Shown here piece after piece: positions 46,563 through 56,099 of a stretch of DNA of 64,000 nucleotides (positions within the stretch are counted from its first letter, which is position 1; each line of letters starts with the position of its first letter). The stretch spans positions 96,839-160,838 of the forward strand of contig JBAKBP010003081.1 of assembly GCA_037953745.1 (NCBI GenBank), written 5' to 3'. The notes under the pieces were generated by a model. It saw only the letters and a list, made by a program, of their open reading frames with translations. It was not told the DNA's origin and did not search any database. The position numbers and the translations under genes are program-made. The DNA comes from Lithodes maja (lineage: Eukaryota > Arthropoda > Malacostraca > Decapoda > Lithodidae).

Positions 46563-47124
46563 TCGGGAATCTATTTAACGGTTAAATGATGGATCACTGG
46601 TACATGAATATCCCAACAAATAGTATATAATATATTTACCAACGAGGTATTCGTCGATGGGTTTAATCCAGTCCCCCACAAACGGCTAGTTCAATTGCAT
46701 GACATGTAGGAATGTTCACATAATACAATATCAATACAATGAACTTAGCTTAGAGGACCGGTGATGTAGGACTGTTGTTATATTTAGTAGTTGTAGCACA
46801 TGGTGAACTGTGGGTTGAGTCAGAGCCGGGGGAGGAGATGTTGACGTTATGGTGTTGATTGAGAGACTGAAGGGCCGGCGTCCGATCGCTTCGCGAAATT
46901 ACACATGGCTGCCGGCTCATAATAATTATAACCCACAACTTGGTTTCATAATACATCTAGAGCTGATGTAGATATTTATACATTACAGTTAATATTTAAC
47001 CTAACTTAAGAATAAACTACAATACACAAAGAACCAGCCGAAATCGTACAAGCGATACGATACCGCCAAATTCAAATGTCCTATTGGACCAAAACCTGTC
47101 GGGATCATTACCCTATTCCCGACA
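46563..47124 (-). repeat. BEL/Pao 5' LTR, 562 bp
   Basis: Matches 39786-40347 base for base except at three transitions. It should contain the element's promoter; no clear TATA box was assigned. Confidence 0.9.
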
Positions 47125-47535
47125 CCTGACAAACACTGCTATACCGCCACCCCTCTTACTTGTTCGGTCATATTTAAACAAACTATATCCTGGTATATCA
47201 AATTCTGCTAAAAAATGCCTGGTTTCTGTATTAATCCACGTTTCAGTTAGCGCTATTATGTCTATATTTTCTTTGCTAACAAGGGCTCTAAGTTCGTTCA
47301 TTTTGTTACATAGACTCCTACAGTTTGTGTAATATACTCTCAATTTAGTTCTTTTCTTTATACCTAATTTACCTTTATTTCTAACGACATTTCCATCTTC
47401 CGTTGCACCATCACTACTATCATTTGCAATATAGTCATCATTTTTAGCATGATATTGAATATCCTTATCGCTTTCGCCTGACGCTAAAATTGTTCCATTT
47501 AACCTCTCATTTACACTCTCAATATTTATGTTCAA
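47125..47535 (-). pseudogene. CR1 ORF2, N-terminal endonuclease start
   Basis: The frame 47535-47113 starts near MNINIESVNERLNG and enters the APE-type endonuclease (RVYYTNCRSLCNKMNE, ALTETWINTET, KRGGGIAVFVR). It is cut by the BEL/Pao LTR at 47124. The last 158 bases recur at 39628-39785, where the ORF resumes. The TETW glutamate is one of the catalytic residues of these endonucleases. Confidence 0.85.
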
Positions 47536-48565
47536 AACCCCACAACCACCCTATCTAAAGAACTAGCTAATGTAGAAACCCCTAACCGTGAAAGATGAAC
47601 CCCATCCCTTGCGTACATCCCATCTCTCCCATAGAAACTATCCCAGTTATCAATGAATGGTATTGCTTTTTCTTTGCAATATTTCTCCAACCGGCAATTG
47701 ACACCAATCGCCCTGGATGTCCATTCCTTGGGAACTCCTCTTCTGGGTAGGATACAATGTACTACAGGGATCCCTCCCTTCATCCTAGCCTTATCTAACA
47801 CATCCCGATACTGCTGCAGCAGTTCCTCACTTCTACCCTTACCAACATCGTTACTCCCGGCACTGAGACAGATAATGGGGTTATCTCCACTATCTTCCAA
47901 GATGTGGTCCATCTTCTCTAAAACCCTCCCAACTCCATGGCCAGGCAGACACACAACCTTCCTAAGTTTAGTGCGGGTAGCCCTAACTAAATGTCTTACC
48001 ATGGAGTCGCCCACAATCCACACAGACTTACCTTCTCGGGACACAGACTTACCTTTCCCTCGGGAGGATCCAGCAGCTGCAGTTGGAGAACCCCCGGTGG
48101 TGGCAGAAGCTCCCTTGGTGGTGGTGGTGGTGGGGGTGGGGGTGGTGGTGGTGGTAGGTCAGCGGTTGGAGCTGAGTCGGCGGCAGGCACTTCGTCTAAC
48201 CCTCCCTTATCCTGACTATCTTTTCCCTCACATTCGTCTCGCAAAGGAGAGAATGTATTTGTCACACTCATACCTATTCTACTATCCTGCTTCTTGAGTG
48301 TGACTTTCCCACCCGTATTTTTAACAACCTGCCATGAATAAAAATTGTCATCAACTTCCTCCCTTTTCCCCTTACTCGACTTAATTTCCTCTTGGCTAAG
48401 CTTGAAAGCTAGATTTTCGTCTTTAATCAAATCCACTTCCCTCTGAAGTTTAACATTAACCTCCCTTAGAGCCAAGACCTCTTCCTTCACCACAACCATC
48501 TCTTCCCTTACTTGGAGAATAAGATGATGCAGTTCAGTAAAGGACTCGCACTCCATACCTGACAT
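47532..48565 (-). pseudogene. CR1 ORF1: coiled coil plus SGNH esterase, frameshifted
   Basis: The likely start is ATG 48565 (MSGMECESF). The first 80 residues are a Glu/Lys/Leu-rich coiled coil (EEVLALREVNVKLQREVD), then a 13-proline run coded by (CCA/CCG) repeats. The second frame (48044-47532) is an SGNH hydrolase with GDSMVRH (Ser block), SAGSNDVG (Asn block) and DGVHLS (Asp-x-x-His). A tandem duplication of about 24 bases near 48020-48060 shifts the frame between them. CR1-type ORF1 proteins bind RNA and carry an esterase of unclear role. The final codons overlap the start of ORF2. Confidence 0.85.
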
Positions 48566-48893
48566 GATCCCAAAATGCTTAGCGAGGAGCAAACAACTAA
48601 GTACAGAAAACAAAAACAAATAAGTCAACTAACAGCTAAAAACTGAGCTAAAACACTTTTATATATAAACGAGTGCACTGCCTCCAAACACAAGTAGGTG
48701 CGTATGGTCACTGGGTCACGAGCAGGTGGTCCGGGCAGGAACTCAAATTAACACAACCTCCTCCTGTCACTGACTGAACTGAACTGGCATACAAGCACTA
48801 AACGTCCCACTTAACAACCAGACATTAAACCTCCAAATTCTCCCCACAGCGAGGAGATCCTACACCAACAGACAACACGATGGAAAATGATCG
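48566..48893 (-). other. CR1 5' UTR
   Basis: Non-coding sequence from the LINE-B junction (GTTAC) to the ORF1 start. An internal promoter is expected here for a CR1 element but no motif was assigned. Confidence 0.5.
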
Positions 48894-49192
48894 TGTTACT
48901 CCCAAATTAGTTTCTTTGTCTACACTCTTAAGCTGGGTGCCATTCATTGAATAGTTTGCTTTCTTATTTCGGTTTCCGATATGGAATACATTACATTTAT
49001 CCGCAATGAAACCAATTTGTCAAATTTGAGCCCAATGTGACAACTTATCTAGATTATTTTGCATATCTTCAATATGTTCATTTGAGAGTATGATATTTGC
49101 AATTTTTGTATCGTCAGCAAACTTTGAGATTGTACAGGTGAGACCCTCATCTATGTCTTTAATGTAAACTAGGAAGAGAAATGGCCCCAGTC
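48894..49192 (-). pseudogene. LINE-B copy 2, RT palm segment
   Basis: The frame 49334-49020 includes [20 protein letters not shown] and NNLDKLSHWAQI, matching LINE-B copy 1. Upstream residues of this frame are from unrelated DNA beyond the truncation at 49192. Confidence 0.75.
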
Positions 49193-49383
49193 GAGGCCAC
49201 CGAGAGTACCAGGCCGCACGGATGGGACCTTTACATTCTGTGACGTAGGCAAAGGTAGGGTTCATTTTCGCATTACCCTCACAGGTCAGTATACATTTGA
49301 GTGAGATATAGGGAAGATCGCGCTGTGTTTCCAAATTATTTCCCCCTTCTAAATACTTTTTAAGTAGCCTATATTAAAACTAT
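49193..49383. other. unclassified stretch without a gene
   Basis: No motif recognised between the truncated LINE-B and the transposase fragment. Confidence 0.5.
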
Positions 49384-49513
49384 GTTTACCCATACTCGAC
49401 AAGAAGGTCATTTTAAGGAATTTTGAAGAAATTAACTATGAAGAAGTAAAAACAGATGAGGAAATTAATTTTGGTTTATGTCATACGAATGTTGAAGTTT
49501 GTAAGGAGGATAT
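49384..49513 (+). repeat. duplicated transposase segment
   Basis: Near-identical to 49928-50055 (GTTTACCCATACTCGACAAG...GTAAGGAGGATAT). The space between holds GATA-type and (GT)n tracts. Confidence 0.85.
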
Positions 49514-49740
49514 ATAGATAGATTGATAGATAGACATAGTTAAATATATAAATACTATAGATAGTTAAAAAGATAGATTGATAATAGATATAGTTAAATA
49601 TATAGATACTATAGATAGTTAAAAACAGAGTGAGAGTGAGTGCGTGTGTGTGTGTGTGTGTACTGTATGTGTGTGAGTAGTGCGTGTGTGTGGTGAGGAG
49701 TGCGTGTGTCCTTGTGTGTGTGTGTGTGTGTGTCTGTTAG
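49514..49740. repeat. GATA-rich and (GT)n microsatellites
   Basis: TAGATAGAT-type repeats to about 49620, then GT repeats at 49646-49735. Confidence 0.9.
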
Positions 49741-50482
49741 AGAAATTACAAATTATTGCATAACAGAACTGAAGATGGATTACATACTAACAGGAACTAT
49801 GGAACAGACCATTTGGAAGCAAGATTTGGTCACTATCGGCAGTTAGCAGGAGGAAATTACAATATTTCTGTACGCCAAATATATGAGTGTGAAAAGAAGA
49901 TACGGATGATGTCAGTGTTAAAACTAAGTTTACCCATACTCGACAAGAAGGTCATGTTAAGGAATTTTGAAGACATTAATTATGAAGAAGTAAAAGCAGA
50001 TGAGGAAATTTATTTTGGTTTGTCATACGAATGTTGAAGTTTGTAAGGAGGATATTGATAGGTGTAAAGACATCATCCCAGTGATAGTTTATTTAGCTGG
50101 CTATTGCTGTTACTCTGTGATAAAGAAAATGAAAGGTAATGCATGTAAAGAAATGATTACGTGTTCAGATAGTGGTGAAGACATCCCTGAAAATCTAAGT
50201 TACATTGCTGGAATTAGCAGAGGTTCTCTTATTTACCCAGATATTGTGACAGTCAACATGGTCATGTATAACTATATTGTTATTAAAAAACTTGTTCAAC
50301 TTCCTGCCTTTCGAAATGCTACTAGCCAAAGAAATATAGCAACACAGCACACAGGTACGGCTTTAGCATCTCTCCCATAGTTTCTATGGGAGAGATGGGA
50401 TGTACGCAAGGGATGGGGTTCATCTTTCACGGTTAGGGGTTTCCACATTAGCTAGTTCTTTAGATAGGGTGGTTGTGGGGTT

Positions 50483-53208
50483 TTGAACAGAAATATTGAG
50501 AGTGTAAATGAGAGGTTAAATGGAACAATTTTAGCGTCAGGCGAAAGCGATAAGGATATTCAGTTTCATGCTAAAAATGATGACTATATTGCTAATGATA
50601 GTAGTGATGGTGCAACGGAAGATGGAAATGTCGTTAGACAATGCTATTATGATTGCATTGACTGCAGTGAAATCGAATAAAATAATAAGTTACTTAAAAA
50701 CGATAGACAATTAGTTACAAAAAATAGTAATAAGTTGAGGGTATATTATACAAATTGTAGAAGTTTATGTAACAAAATGGATCAGCTTAGAGCAATTGTT
50801 AGCAAGGAAAATATAGACATTGTAGCGATTACAGAAACTTGGATAAATACTGACTCTAGACATCTATTAGCAGAATTTCATATGCCACGATACAATTTAT
50901 TTAAATATGACAGAACAGACAGAAGGGGAGGTGGAGTTGCAATTTATGTCAGGGATACTTTAAAATGTTGCCTTAGATCAGATATTAAAACAAATAGCGA
51001 AAATGAAAGTGTGTGGGTAGAGATTAGTGGGGAAGGTGAGACAATTATTTTGGGAACCATATATAGGGCACCCTGTCTCTGTCGAAATTTAGGCAAATTA
51101 TTATGGGAAGAAATTAGTAAGGCATCTCAGAATAATAATGTTTGCATTTTAGGCGACTTTAATCTTCCAGGTATAGACTGGGTTAATCAAACTAGCAATA
51201 ACGAATCCGAAGATTTTCTTGAAGTAGTACTAGACAACTTTCTCTTTCAATTTGTAAATTCGCCAACTAGAGGATATAATATTCTTGACCTAGTTCTTAG
51301 CAACAGAGAACATTGGATAACAAAATTAGAAGTGGGCGACCAGCTAGGGAACAGTGACCATAAATCAATATATTTGTCTATAGAATTAAATCATAAACCA
51401 AAGGAAAATAAGGTTCTTATCCCTGACTTTAGAAAAGCCAATTTTAGGGGATTAAAACGATCACTCAGAATTAAAGGGGAGGCAGGAGATTTAGATCAAG
51501 TAAGCCGATTAGTTCCAACAAAACCGAGAGGTCAGGGCCAGGTGGGTCACACAGCTGAGATAGTTAGACAACCAACTGAACATTTAAATAGTGTGTATAA
51601 TCAGTTCATCTCTGCCTTACATGGCGAACAAGATAAATATATACCAAAAAGAAAATTTAGATCACATACAAACCAACCAAAATGGATGACAAATAAATTA
51701 GTAGATCTTATAGGTAGAAAGAGAGGTGTATACAGAAAAATACAGAAAGGCGAAATCCACCTTATAGGATATCACCATAACTTGTCGAGGCAGGTAAAGA
51801 AGGAAATTAGGAAGGAAAAAAGAAACTACGAAATCAAGGTAGCAAATGAATCTAAAAACAACCCTAAAGCATTGTATCAATTGTATAAATCTAAGGTAAA
51901 GGGTACAGTAGGACCCCTGAAGAATGTGATAGGTGAGATTACAGACGATGAGTTAGAAATGTGCAATACTCTAAATAGTCATTTCCTTTCTGTTTTTACA
52001 AACGAAAATTTAGATCAAGTTCCAGTAGTCAACCAAGTTTTTAACGGTAGTATAGACGAAATATTAAGCACAGTTCAGGTCACTAGTGACGAAGTAATTA
52101 AGGAAATAGATAGACTAAAACCCCAGAAATCTCCAGGTCCAGATGAGGTGTATGCTAGGGTATTAAAAGAATGCAAGGACGAATTAAGTTACCCATTAAC
52201 TCACCTATTTAATAATTCACTAGCTTTAGGCTTAGCTCCTGATTCATGGAAGCTTGCAAATATAATTCCGATATTTAAAAAAGGTGATAAGTCCATAGCA
52301 TCAAATTACCGTCCTATTAGTCTCACATCAATTATAGGGAAATTGCTAGAATCAACTATTGCCAGGAAAATTAGAAATCACTTAGATATGTTCAAGTTAA
52401 TAAATCCCTCTCAACATGGTTTCACTCCAGGACGATCCTGCCTATCAAATTTACTCAGTTTTTTCTCCGAGGTTAATGAAGCGGTAGATAACGACAAGTC
52501 ATATGATATAGTTTACTTAGACTTCAGTAAGGCCTTTGATAAAGTTTCACATGAAAGGTTGTTAAGGAAGATAGAAGGACATGGTATTGGGGGGATGCTA
52601 CTCAAGTGGATTAAGTTATGGCTGATTGGTAGGAAACAGAGAGTTAGTATAAATGGTGTAAAATCGGACTGGGGATTAGTTAAAAGTGGGGTCCCCCAAG
52701 GGTCGGTTTTGGGGCCCCTTCTGTTCATTATCTACATAAATTATCTTGACTCAGGCATAAAGAGTAGGATCAGTAAATTTGCTGATGATACTAAAATAGG
52801 TAGGATAATAGAGTCAGCTAGCGACAGGGAATGTCTTCAAAATTATCTCGATCACTTGCAGGAGTGGTCCATAAATTGGCAGATGAGTTTCAATATAGAC
52901 AAATGTAAGGTATTAAGGATTGGAAATCGTAATTTAGATGCTAAATACAAACTAGACAATGTAGAATTGGATAACTCAGAGTGTGAGAAGGATCTGGGGG
53001 TGCTCATTAGTAATGATCTGAAACCCAGAAAACAGTGTATAAGTGTTAGGAATAGGGCAAATAGAATTCTAGGATTCATATCTAGGAGTGTTAGCAACAG
53101 GACTGCTGAAGTTTTCTTAAAACTATACTTAGCTCTAGTAAGACCCCATTTAGACTATGCTGTTCAATTTTGGTGCCCTTATTATAGAATGGATATCGAC
53201 CCTTTAGA
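50483..53208 (+). pseudogene. CR1 ORF2: endonuclease and reverse transcriptase
   Basis: Starts near 50483 (NIESVNERLNG). One in-frame TAA at 50678 precedes an open stretch from 50735 to the MITE. It encodes an APE-type endonuclease (TETWINTDS, CILGDFNLPGIDW, GNSDHKSIY) and RT ([55 protein letters not shown]). The 50735 start is TTG, so the true start is upstream. The final residues before 53233 are MITE-encoded. The ORF resumes at 53955. Apart from the TAA and the MITE this is one of the best-preserved ORF2 copies here. Confidence 0.88.
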
Positions 53209-53947
53209 CAGTGTTTCTCAACGTGGGCCATAATATGGCCCCCTTGGGGCCATGAGATTTTTTCAGGGGCCACAAGGCCAAATTTGAAAAATGGGGGGCC
53301 ACGGGGGGCCACAGAAAATTTAGGACCCACAAAATATATATATGTAATATTTTGAAATTAATAATTGTTATGCTTCGAATATTCTGTTTATCATGCTTGA
53401 GTTTAGTTAAACATCATTCGATTCAATATACCCGGTAATTTATTGCTTCAGAATAATTTCTCGTTTTAGTTGAAATGAATACAGTACTTGAATCAGTGAT
53501 GTACCTGCTGTCAAAGACTCGAAATCGCCTTGACATAGAAAAAAAGAGGCGATTTACGTCTCTCTCTGACAGCTTTCGAGCCAAACATTGACAAGTTGGC
53601 AGCCCTGCACCAGCCACAGGGATCCCACTGAAACCTTTCAAGATAGAGCCAATTGTACCTACATGTATTCCTTGTTTTGTATTCCTTTTGTAAATAAATA
53701 AGTATTCAAATAAAATATTTATCCAATTAATATTGTTATTTGATTTATGCCTGAAGTTAGTGTTTTGAGTACATGGTACTATTCAAACTAGAACCATTAA
53801 TATACCTACTTCCCTAGGCGTATGAAGGTGAGGGACGGATGAGGGGGGGGGGGGGGGGGATAAGAACTCAAAGTTGGCATGGAGAGGCCACAAGAACTTG
53901 CATTGGATTGAAGGGGGCCACGACCAGAAAAAGGTTGAGAAACACTG
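53209..53947. mobile_element. hAT-type MITE, 739 bp
   Basis: Ends CAGTGTTTCTCAAC and its inverse GTTGAGAAACACTG. CTTTAGA flanks both sides (53202-53208 and 53948-53954), close to the 8-bp duplication of hAT elements. Subterminal GGGGCCA/GGCCAC repeats occur, with a G run near 53847. No transposase ORF is present. Confidence 0.85.
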
Positions 53948-53954
53948 CTTTAGA

Positions 53955-54333
53955 GGCAGTCCAAAGAAGAATGAACAAAAAGATACATAATATTATAAAT
54001 TTATCGTATGAGGAGAGGTTGAAAGTCTTAGGCCTGCACTCACTAGAGAGACGAAGATGTAGGGGAGACATGATAGAGGTATTTAAATGGATAACAGTTA
54101 TAAATAAGGGTGATATAGATGAGGTATTAAAGCTAAAGAACGGCGACATAACTCGCTCAAATGGTTTCAAGTTAGATAAGTTTAGATTTAGGAAAGATAT
54201 AGGAAAGCACTGGTTTGGAAATAGAGTTGTTAACATGTGGAATGCACTGCCCAGAACAGTAATTAGCTCAGAAACAGTTGAAAGCTTTAAGCATAAGTTG
54301 GATTCCCATATGGGTGATATGGGCTGGGTGTGA
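53955..54333 (+). pseudogene. CR1 ORF2 C-terminal end after the MITE
   Basis: Continues ORF2 with EAVQRRMNKKIHNI, SLERRRCRGDMIEVFKW and NRVVNMWNALPRTVI, ending DMGWV and a TGA, the same C-terminus as the other CR1 copies. The codons before 53955 in this frame are MITE sequence. Confidence 0.85.
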
Positions 54334-54497
54334 ATGGGAGCTGCTTCATGTGGGCCGCATGGCCATATGCAGTTTCCCGCGATCTTATGACCTTATGTTG
54401 TTATGTAATTGGGGTTGGGTGTGACAGGGATCTGCCTTGTGTGGGCCGATCGGCTTTTTGCAGACTCCCATTTTCTTATGTTCTCATGTTCTTATGA

Positions 54498-54684
54498 TCT
54501 CCTGTTCCCTAATGATATGTGTGAAAATGGTCATAACACCGACAAAATAGAAAGTATGGTGGTATATGCTTCTACAAATGCAATATTAAATAATTACTGT
54601 GCTAAAGAAAATAACATCCCAGCAACTACCAGAGCTAGTAAGAATGTAGGCATGAAGAGAAAGCTTCAAACCCTAGACAACTAG
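54498..54684 (+). pseudogene. C-terminal end of the interrupted transposase
   Basis: Encodes NDMCENGHNTDKIESMVVYA and LNNYCAKENN, ending RKLQTLDN. It follows the CR1 tail directly and, by position and style, completes the fragment at 49384-50379. Confidence 0.5.
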
Positions 54685-54990
54685 ACTATGTGTACTGTAT
54701 TGTATAATTATTGTATTGTGTGTGTGTGTTTATGAGTGTGTGTGTGTGTGTGTGTGTGACTGCAGGTGTGTGTGTGTGATTGTGAAGGTGAGTGTGTCTG
54801 CAGGTGTGGTTAAGTAAGGGAATTGGATTTAAAAAGTATAATCCCGGAACGGAGATTGGATTAGGCCTAGTACAAAGGTCATTCCTTTATATGTGTGTTT
54901 GTGTGTGTTACATTAATTATGTTTATATTAATTTATATAGTAATACATTTAGTTAGTTACTTATATGTATTTGTTCACGAATAATAGTGG
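54685..54990. repeat. (GT)n-rich non-coding stretch
   Basis: GT repeats at 54717-54765 and 54770-54820, then AT-rich sequence. The 5' end of the following CR1 is not defined within it. Confidence 0.8.
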
Positions 54991-55090
54991 AGTTGCCCAC
55001 TGACCTCTGACCAGTGCGGATGTCCACAGTGACCGCTAGTGAACCTGTTTACCCCTTAGTGTGGTGCTAGTGAACATTTGTTAGTGAAAC

Positions 55091-55984
55091 ATGGCTTGTG
55101 TTGATGAGATTGCTACCTCCTCCCATGTTCTCCAGCTTTGTCTTGCTTTGCAGGAAAGGCTGGACAATGTGGAGCAGGAGATTCAATGTCTAAAAGATGA
55201 AAACTTGGCCTTGAAACTAGCCATGGTGGAGAAGAAGATTGAGGCTAGTTTTCCTAGGGATCGTGAAACTCCCTGGAAAGTGGTTGCGACAAGTGCAACG
55301 ACCTGCAAGCTGAAAAGGGACCCACTCAAGACCAGCAACAAGTTCATCACCTTACCTGTTGAGTGTGATGGAGAACAAGTGAAGGATAGCGAGGCTGGGA
55401 GTGATAGCGAGGCTGGGAGTGTTTCCAGGGGCGAGGAAAACACGAGTAAGGGAGGTAAGGAAACTACAAATAAAGGTAAGTGTAAGCTTATCAATGTTGT
55501 TGGAGACTCTATGGTTAGGTATTTAGGTGACAATCTCTCCACCAAAGTTAGGAAGCTGGAGTGTCTCCCCGAGGCAGGTATAGGTAGAGTTTGTGAGAGA
55601 TTGGAGGACGTCATTGACGACTTTGGAGATAAACCCATAGTCGTGCTTAGTGCAGGTAGCAATGACGTGGGAAAGCTTACCAGTGTTGAACTGTGTAAGT
55701 TGTATAGGGTAGCCTTAGATAAGATTAGGATGAAGGGTGGGATTCCCATTGCTTGCTCTATCTTGCCAAGAAGAGGTGTCAGACGTGAATGGTTGTCCAG
55801 AGCAATTGGTTTTAATTGCTGGCTGGCAAAGCTGTGCAAAGAGTTGTCATTACCATTCATAGACAACTGGAGCCTCTACTACGGTAACGATAGCTTGTAC
55901 GCAAGGGACGGGGTGCATTTAAGTAGGAAAGGGATAGGGATGCTAGGAAAGTTAGTTGATAGAGCAGTTGAGGTGGGGATTTAA
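55091..55984 (+). CDS. CR1 ORF1: coiled coil and SGNH-type esterase, intact
   Basis: 297 residues from ATG 55091. Residues 15-50 are heptad-like (LQERLDNVEQEIQCLKDENL). Residues 95-130 are acidic, with a duplicated DSEAG. From about residue 134 comes an SGNH hydrolase: VVGDSMVRYL (nucleophile Ser), VLSAGSNDVG (oxyanion Asn), and DGVHLS near the end (catalytic Asp and His). Esterase-bearing ORF1 is a known feature of CR1-clade LINEs. It is thought to act with ORF2 in the ribonucleoprotein, but the esterase substrate is not established. All catalytic positions are present and the frame is open. Confidence 0.85.
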   Translation: MACVDEIATSSHVLQLCLALQERLDNVEQEIQCLKDENLALKLAMVEKKIEASFPRDRETPWKVVATSATTCKLKRDPLKTSNKFITLPVECDGEQVKDSEAGSDSEAGSVSRGEENTSKGGKETTNKGKCKLINVVGDSMVRYLGDNLSTKVRKLECLPEAGIGRVCERLEDVIDDFGDKPIVVLSAGSNDVGKLTSVELCKLYRVALDKIRMKGGIPIACSILPRRGVRREWLSRAIGFNCWLAKLCKELSLPFIDNWSLYYGNDSLYARDGVHLSRKGIGMLGKLVDRAVEVGI

Positions 55985-56099
55985 ATTGGAACTGCCCCAT
56001 CAAAAGAAAACAAAATAAATTAGGTGATAGAAAAAATAGTCAGGAGAGGAAATTAGATGTTATTAATAACAGTGAAACAATAGGTGACAATGCAGTAAT

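Larger units (their letters stand above)
39786..47124 (-). mobile_element. BEL/Pao LTR retrotransposon, recent insertion
   Basis: 7.3 kb on the minus strand: 562-bp LTRs at each end (three differences seen), a primer-binding-type site, gag, and pol in the BEL/Pao order protease, RT, RNase H, integrase. Only two coding lesions were seen: a one-base deletion near 45115 and a premature TGA at 40671-40673. It sits inside CR1 ORF2 and is bounded by 158-bp duplicated CR1 sequence rather than a 4-6 bp duplication. Confidence 0.92.
36238..48893 (-). mobile_element. near full-length CR1 with nested BEL/Pao and SINE-like inserts
   Basis: After subtracting the BEL/Pao element, its duplicated flank and the (AAC)n element, about 4.6 kb remains: 5' UTR (48893-48566), ORF1 (48565-47532), ORF2 (about 47535-36452) and a 3' UTR ending in TTATGTTC units (inverse, 36238-36262). 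An 8-base tandem 3' tail and an esterase-bearing ORF1 are known CR1 traits. Frameshifts make this copy inactive. Confidence 0.85.
35430..49192 (-). mobile_element. LINE-B copy 2, split by a CR1 insertion
   Basis: The 3' part (36237-35430) and 5' part (49192-48894) are collinear with LINE-B copy 1. The break, ...ATATTGTTAC | TCCCAAATTAG, corresponds to an uninterrupted stretch in copy 1 (near 23580). GTTAC occurs at both junctions, a possible 5-bp target duplication. The copy is 5'-truncated at 49192. Confidence 0.8.
49384..50379 (+). pseudogene. transposase fragment, possibly P-element/THAP type
   Basis: Frames 49756-50037 and 50000-50380 encode TDHLEARFGHYRQLAGGNYN, ISVRQIYECEKKIRMMSVLKL-type sequence, then DIIPVIVYLAGYCCYSVIKK and SYIAGISRGSLIYPDIV. 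The D-H-L-E-x-x-F block followed by a Cys-containing helical region is what I associate with the C-terminal half of P-type (THAP9-like) transposases; the assignment is tentative. A frameshift lies near 50030, and a roughly 130-bp segment is duplicated upstream. The C-terminus is at 54514-54684, beyond a CR1 insertion. Confidence 0.45.
50380..54497 (+). mobile_element. CR1 copy, 5'-truncated, inserted in the transposase
   Basis: Starts within the end of ORF1 (TTTCTATGGGAGAGATGGGA, as at 47625-47640 inverted) and ends with the TTATGTTC-type tail at 54474-54497. Transposase sequence lies on both sides. A hAT MITE (53209-53947) splits its ORF2. A fragment ATCTCYC at both junctions may be a target duplication. 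Confidence 0.8.

Noticed and set aside
47653..48297. Plus-strand ORF over CR1 ORF1
   Set aside because: Antisense shadow of the esterase and proline-run region; no independent motif.
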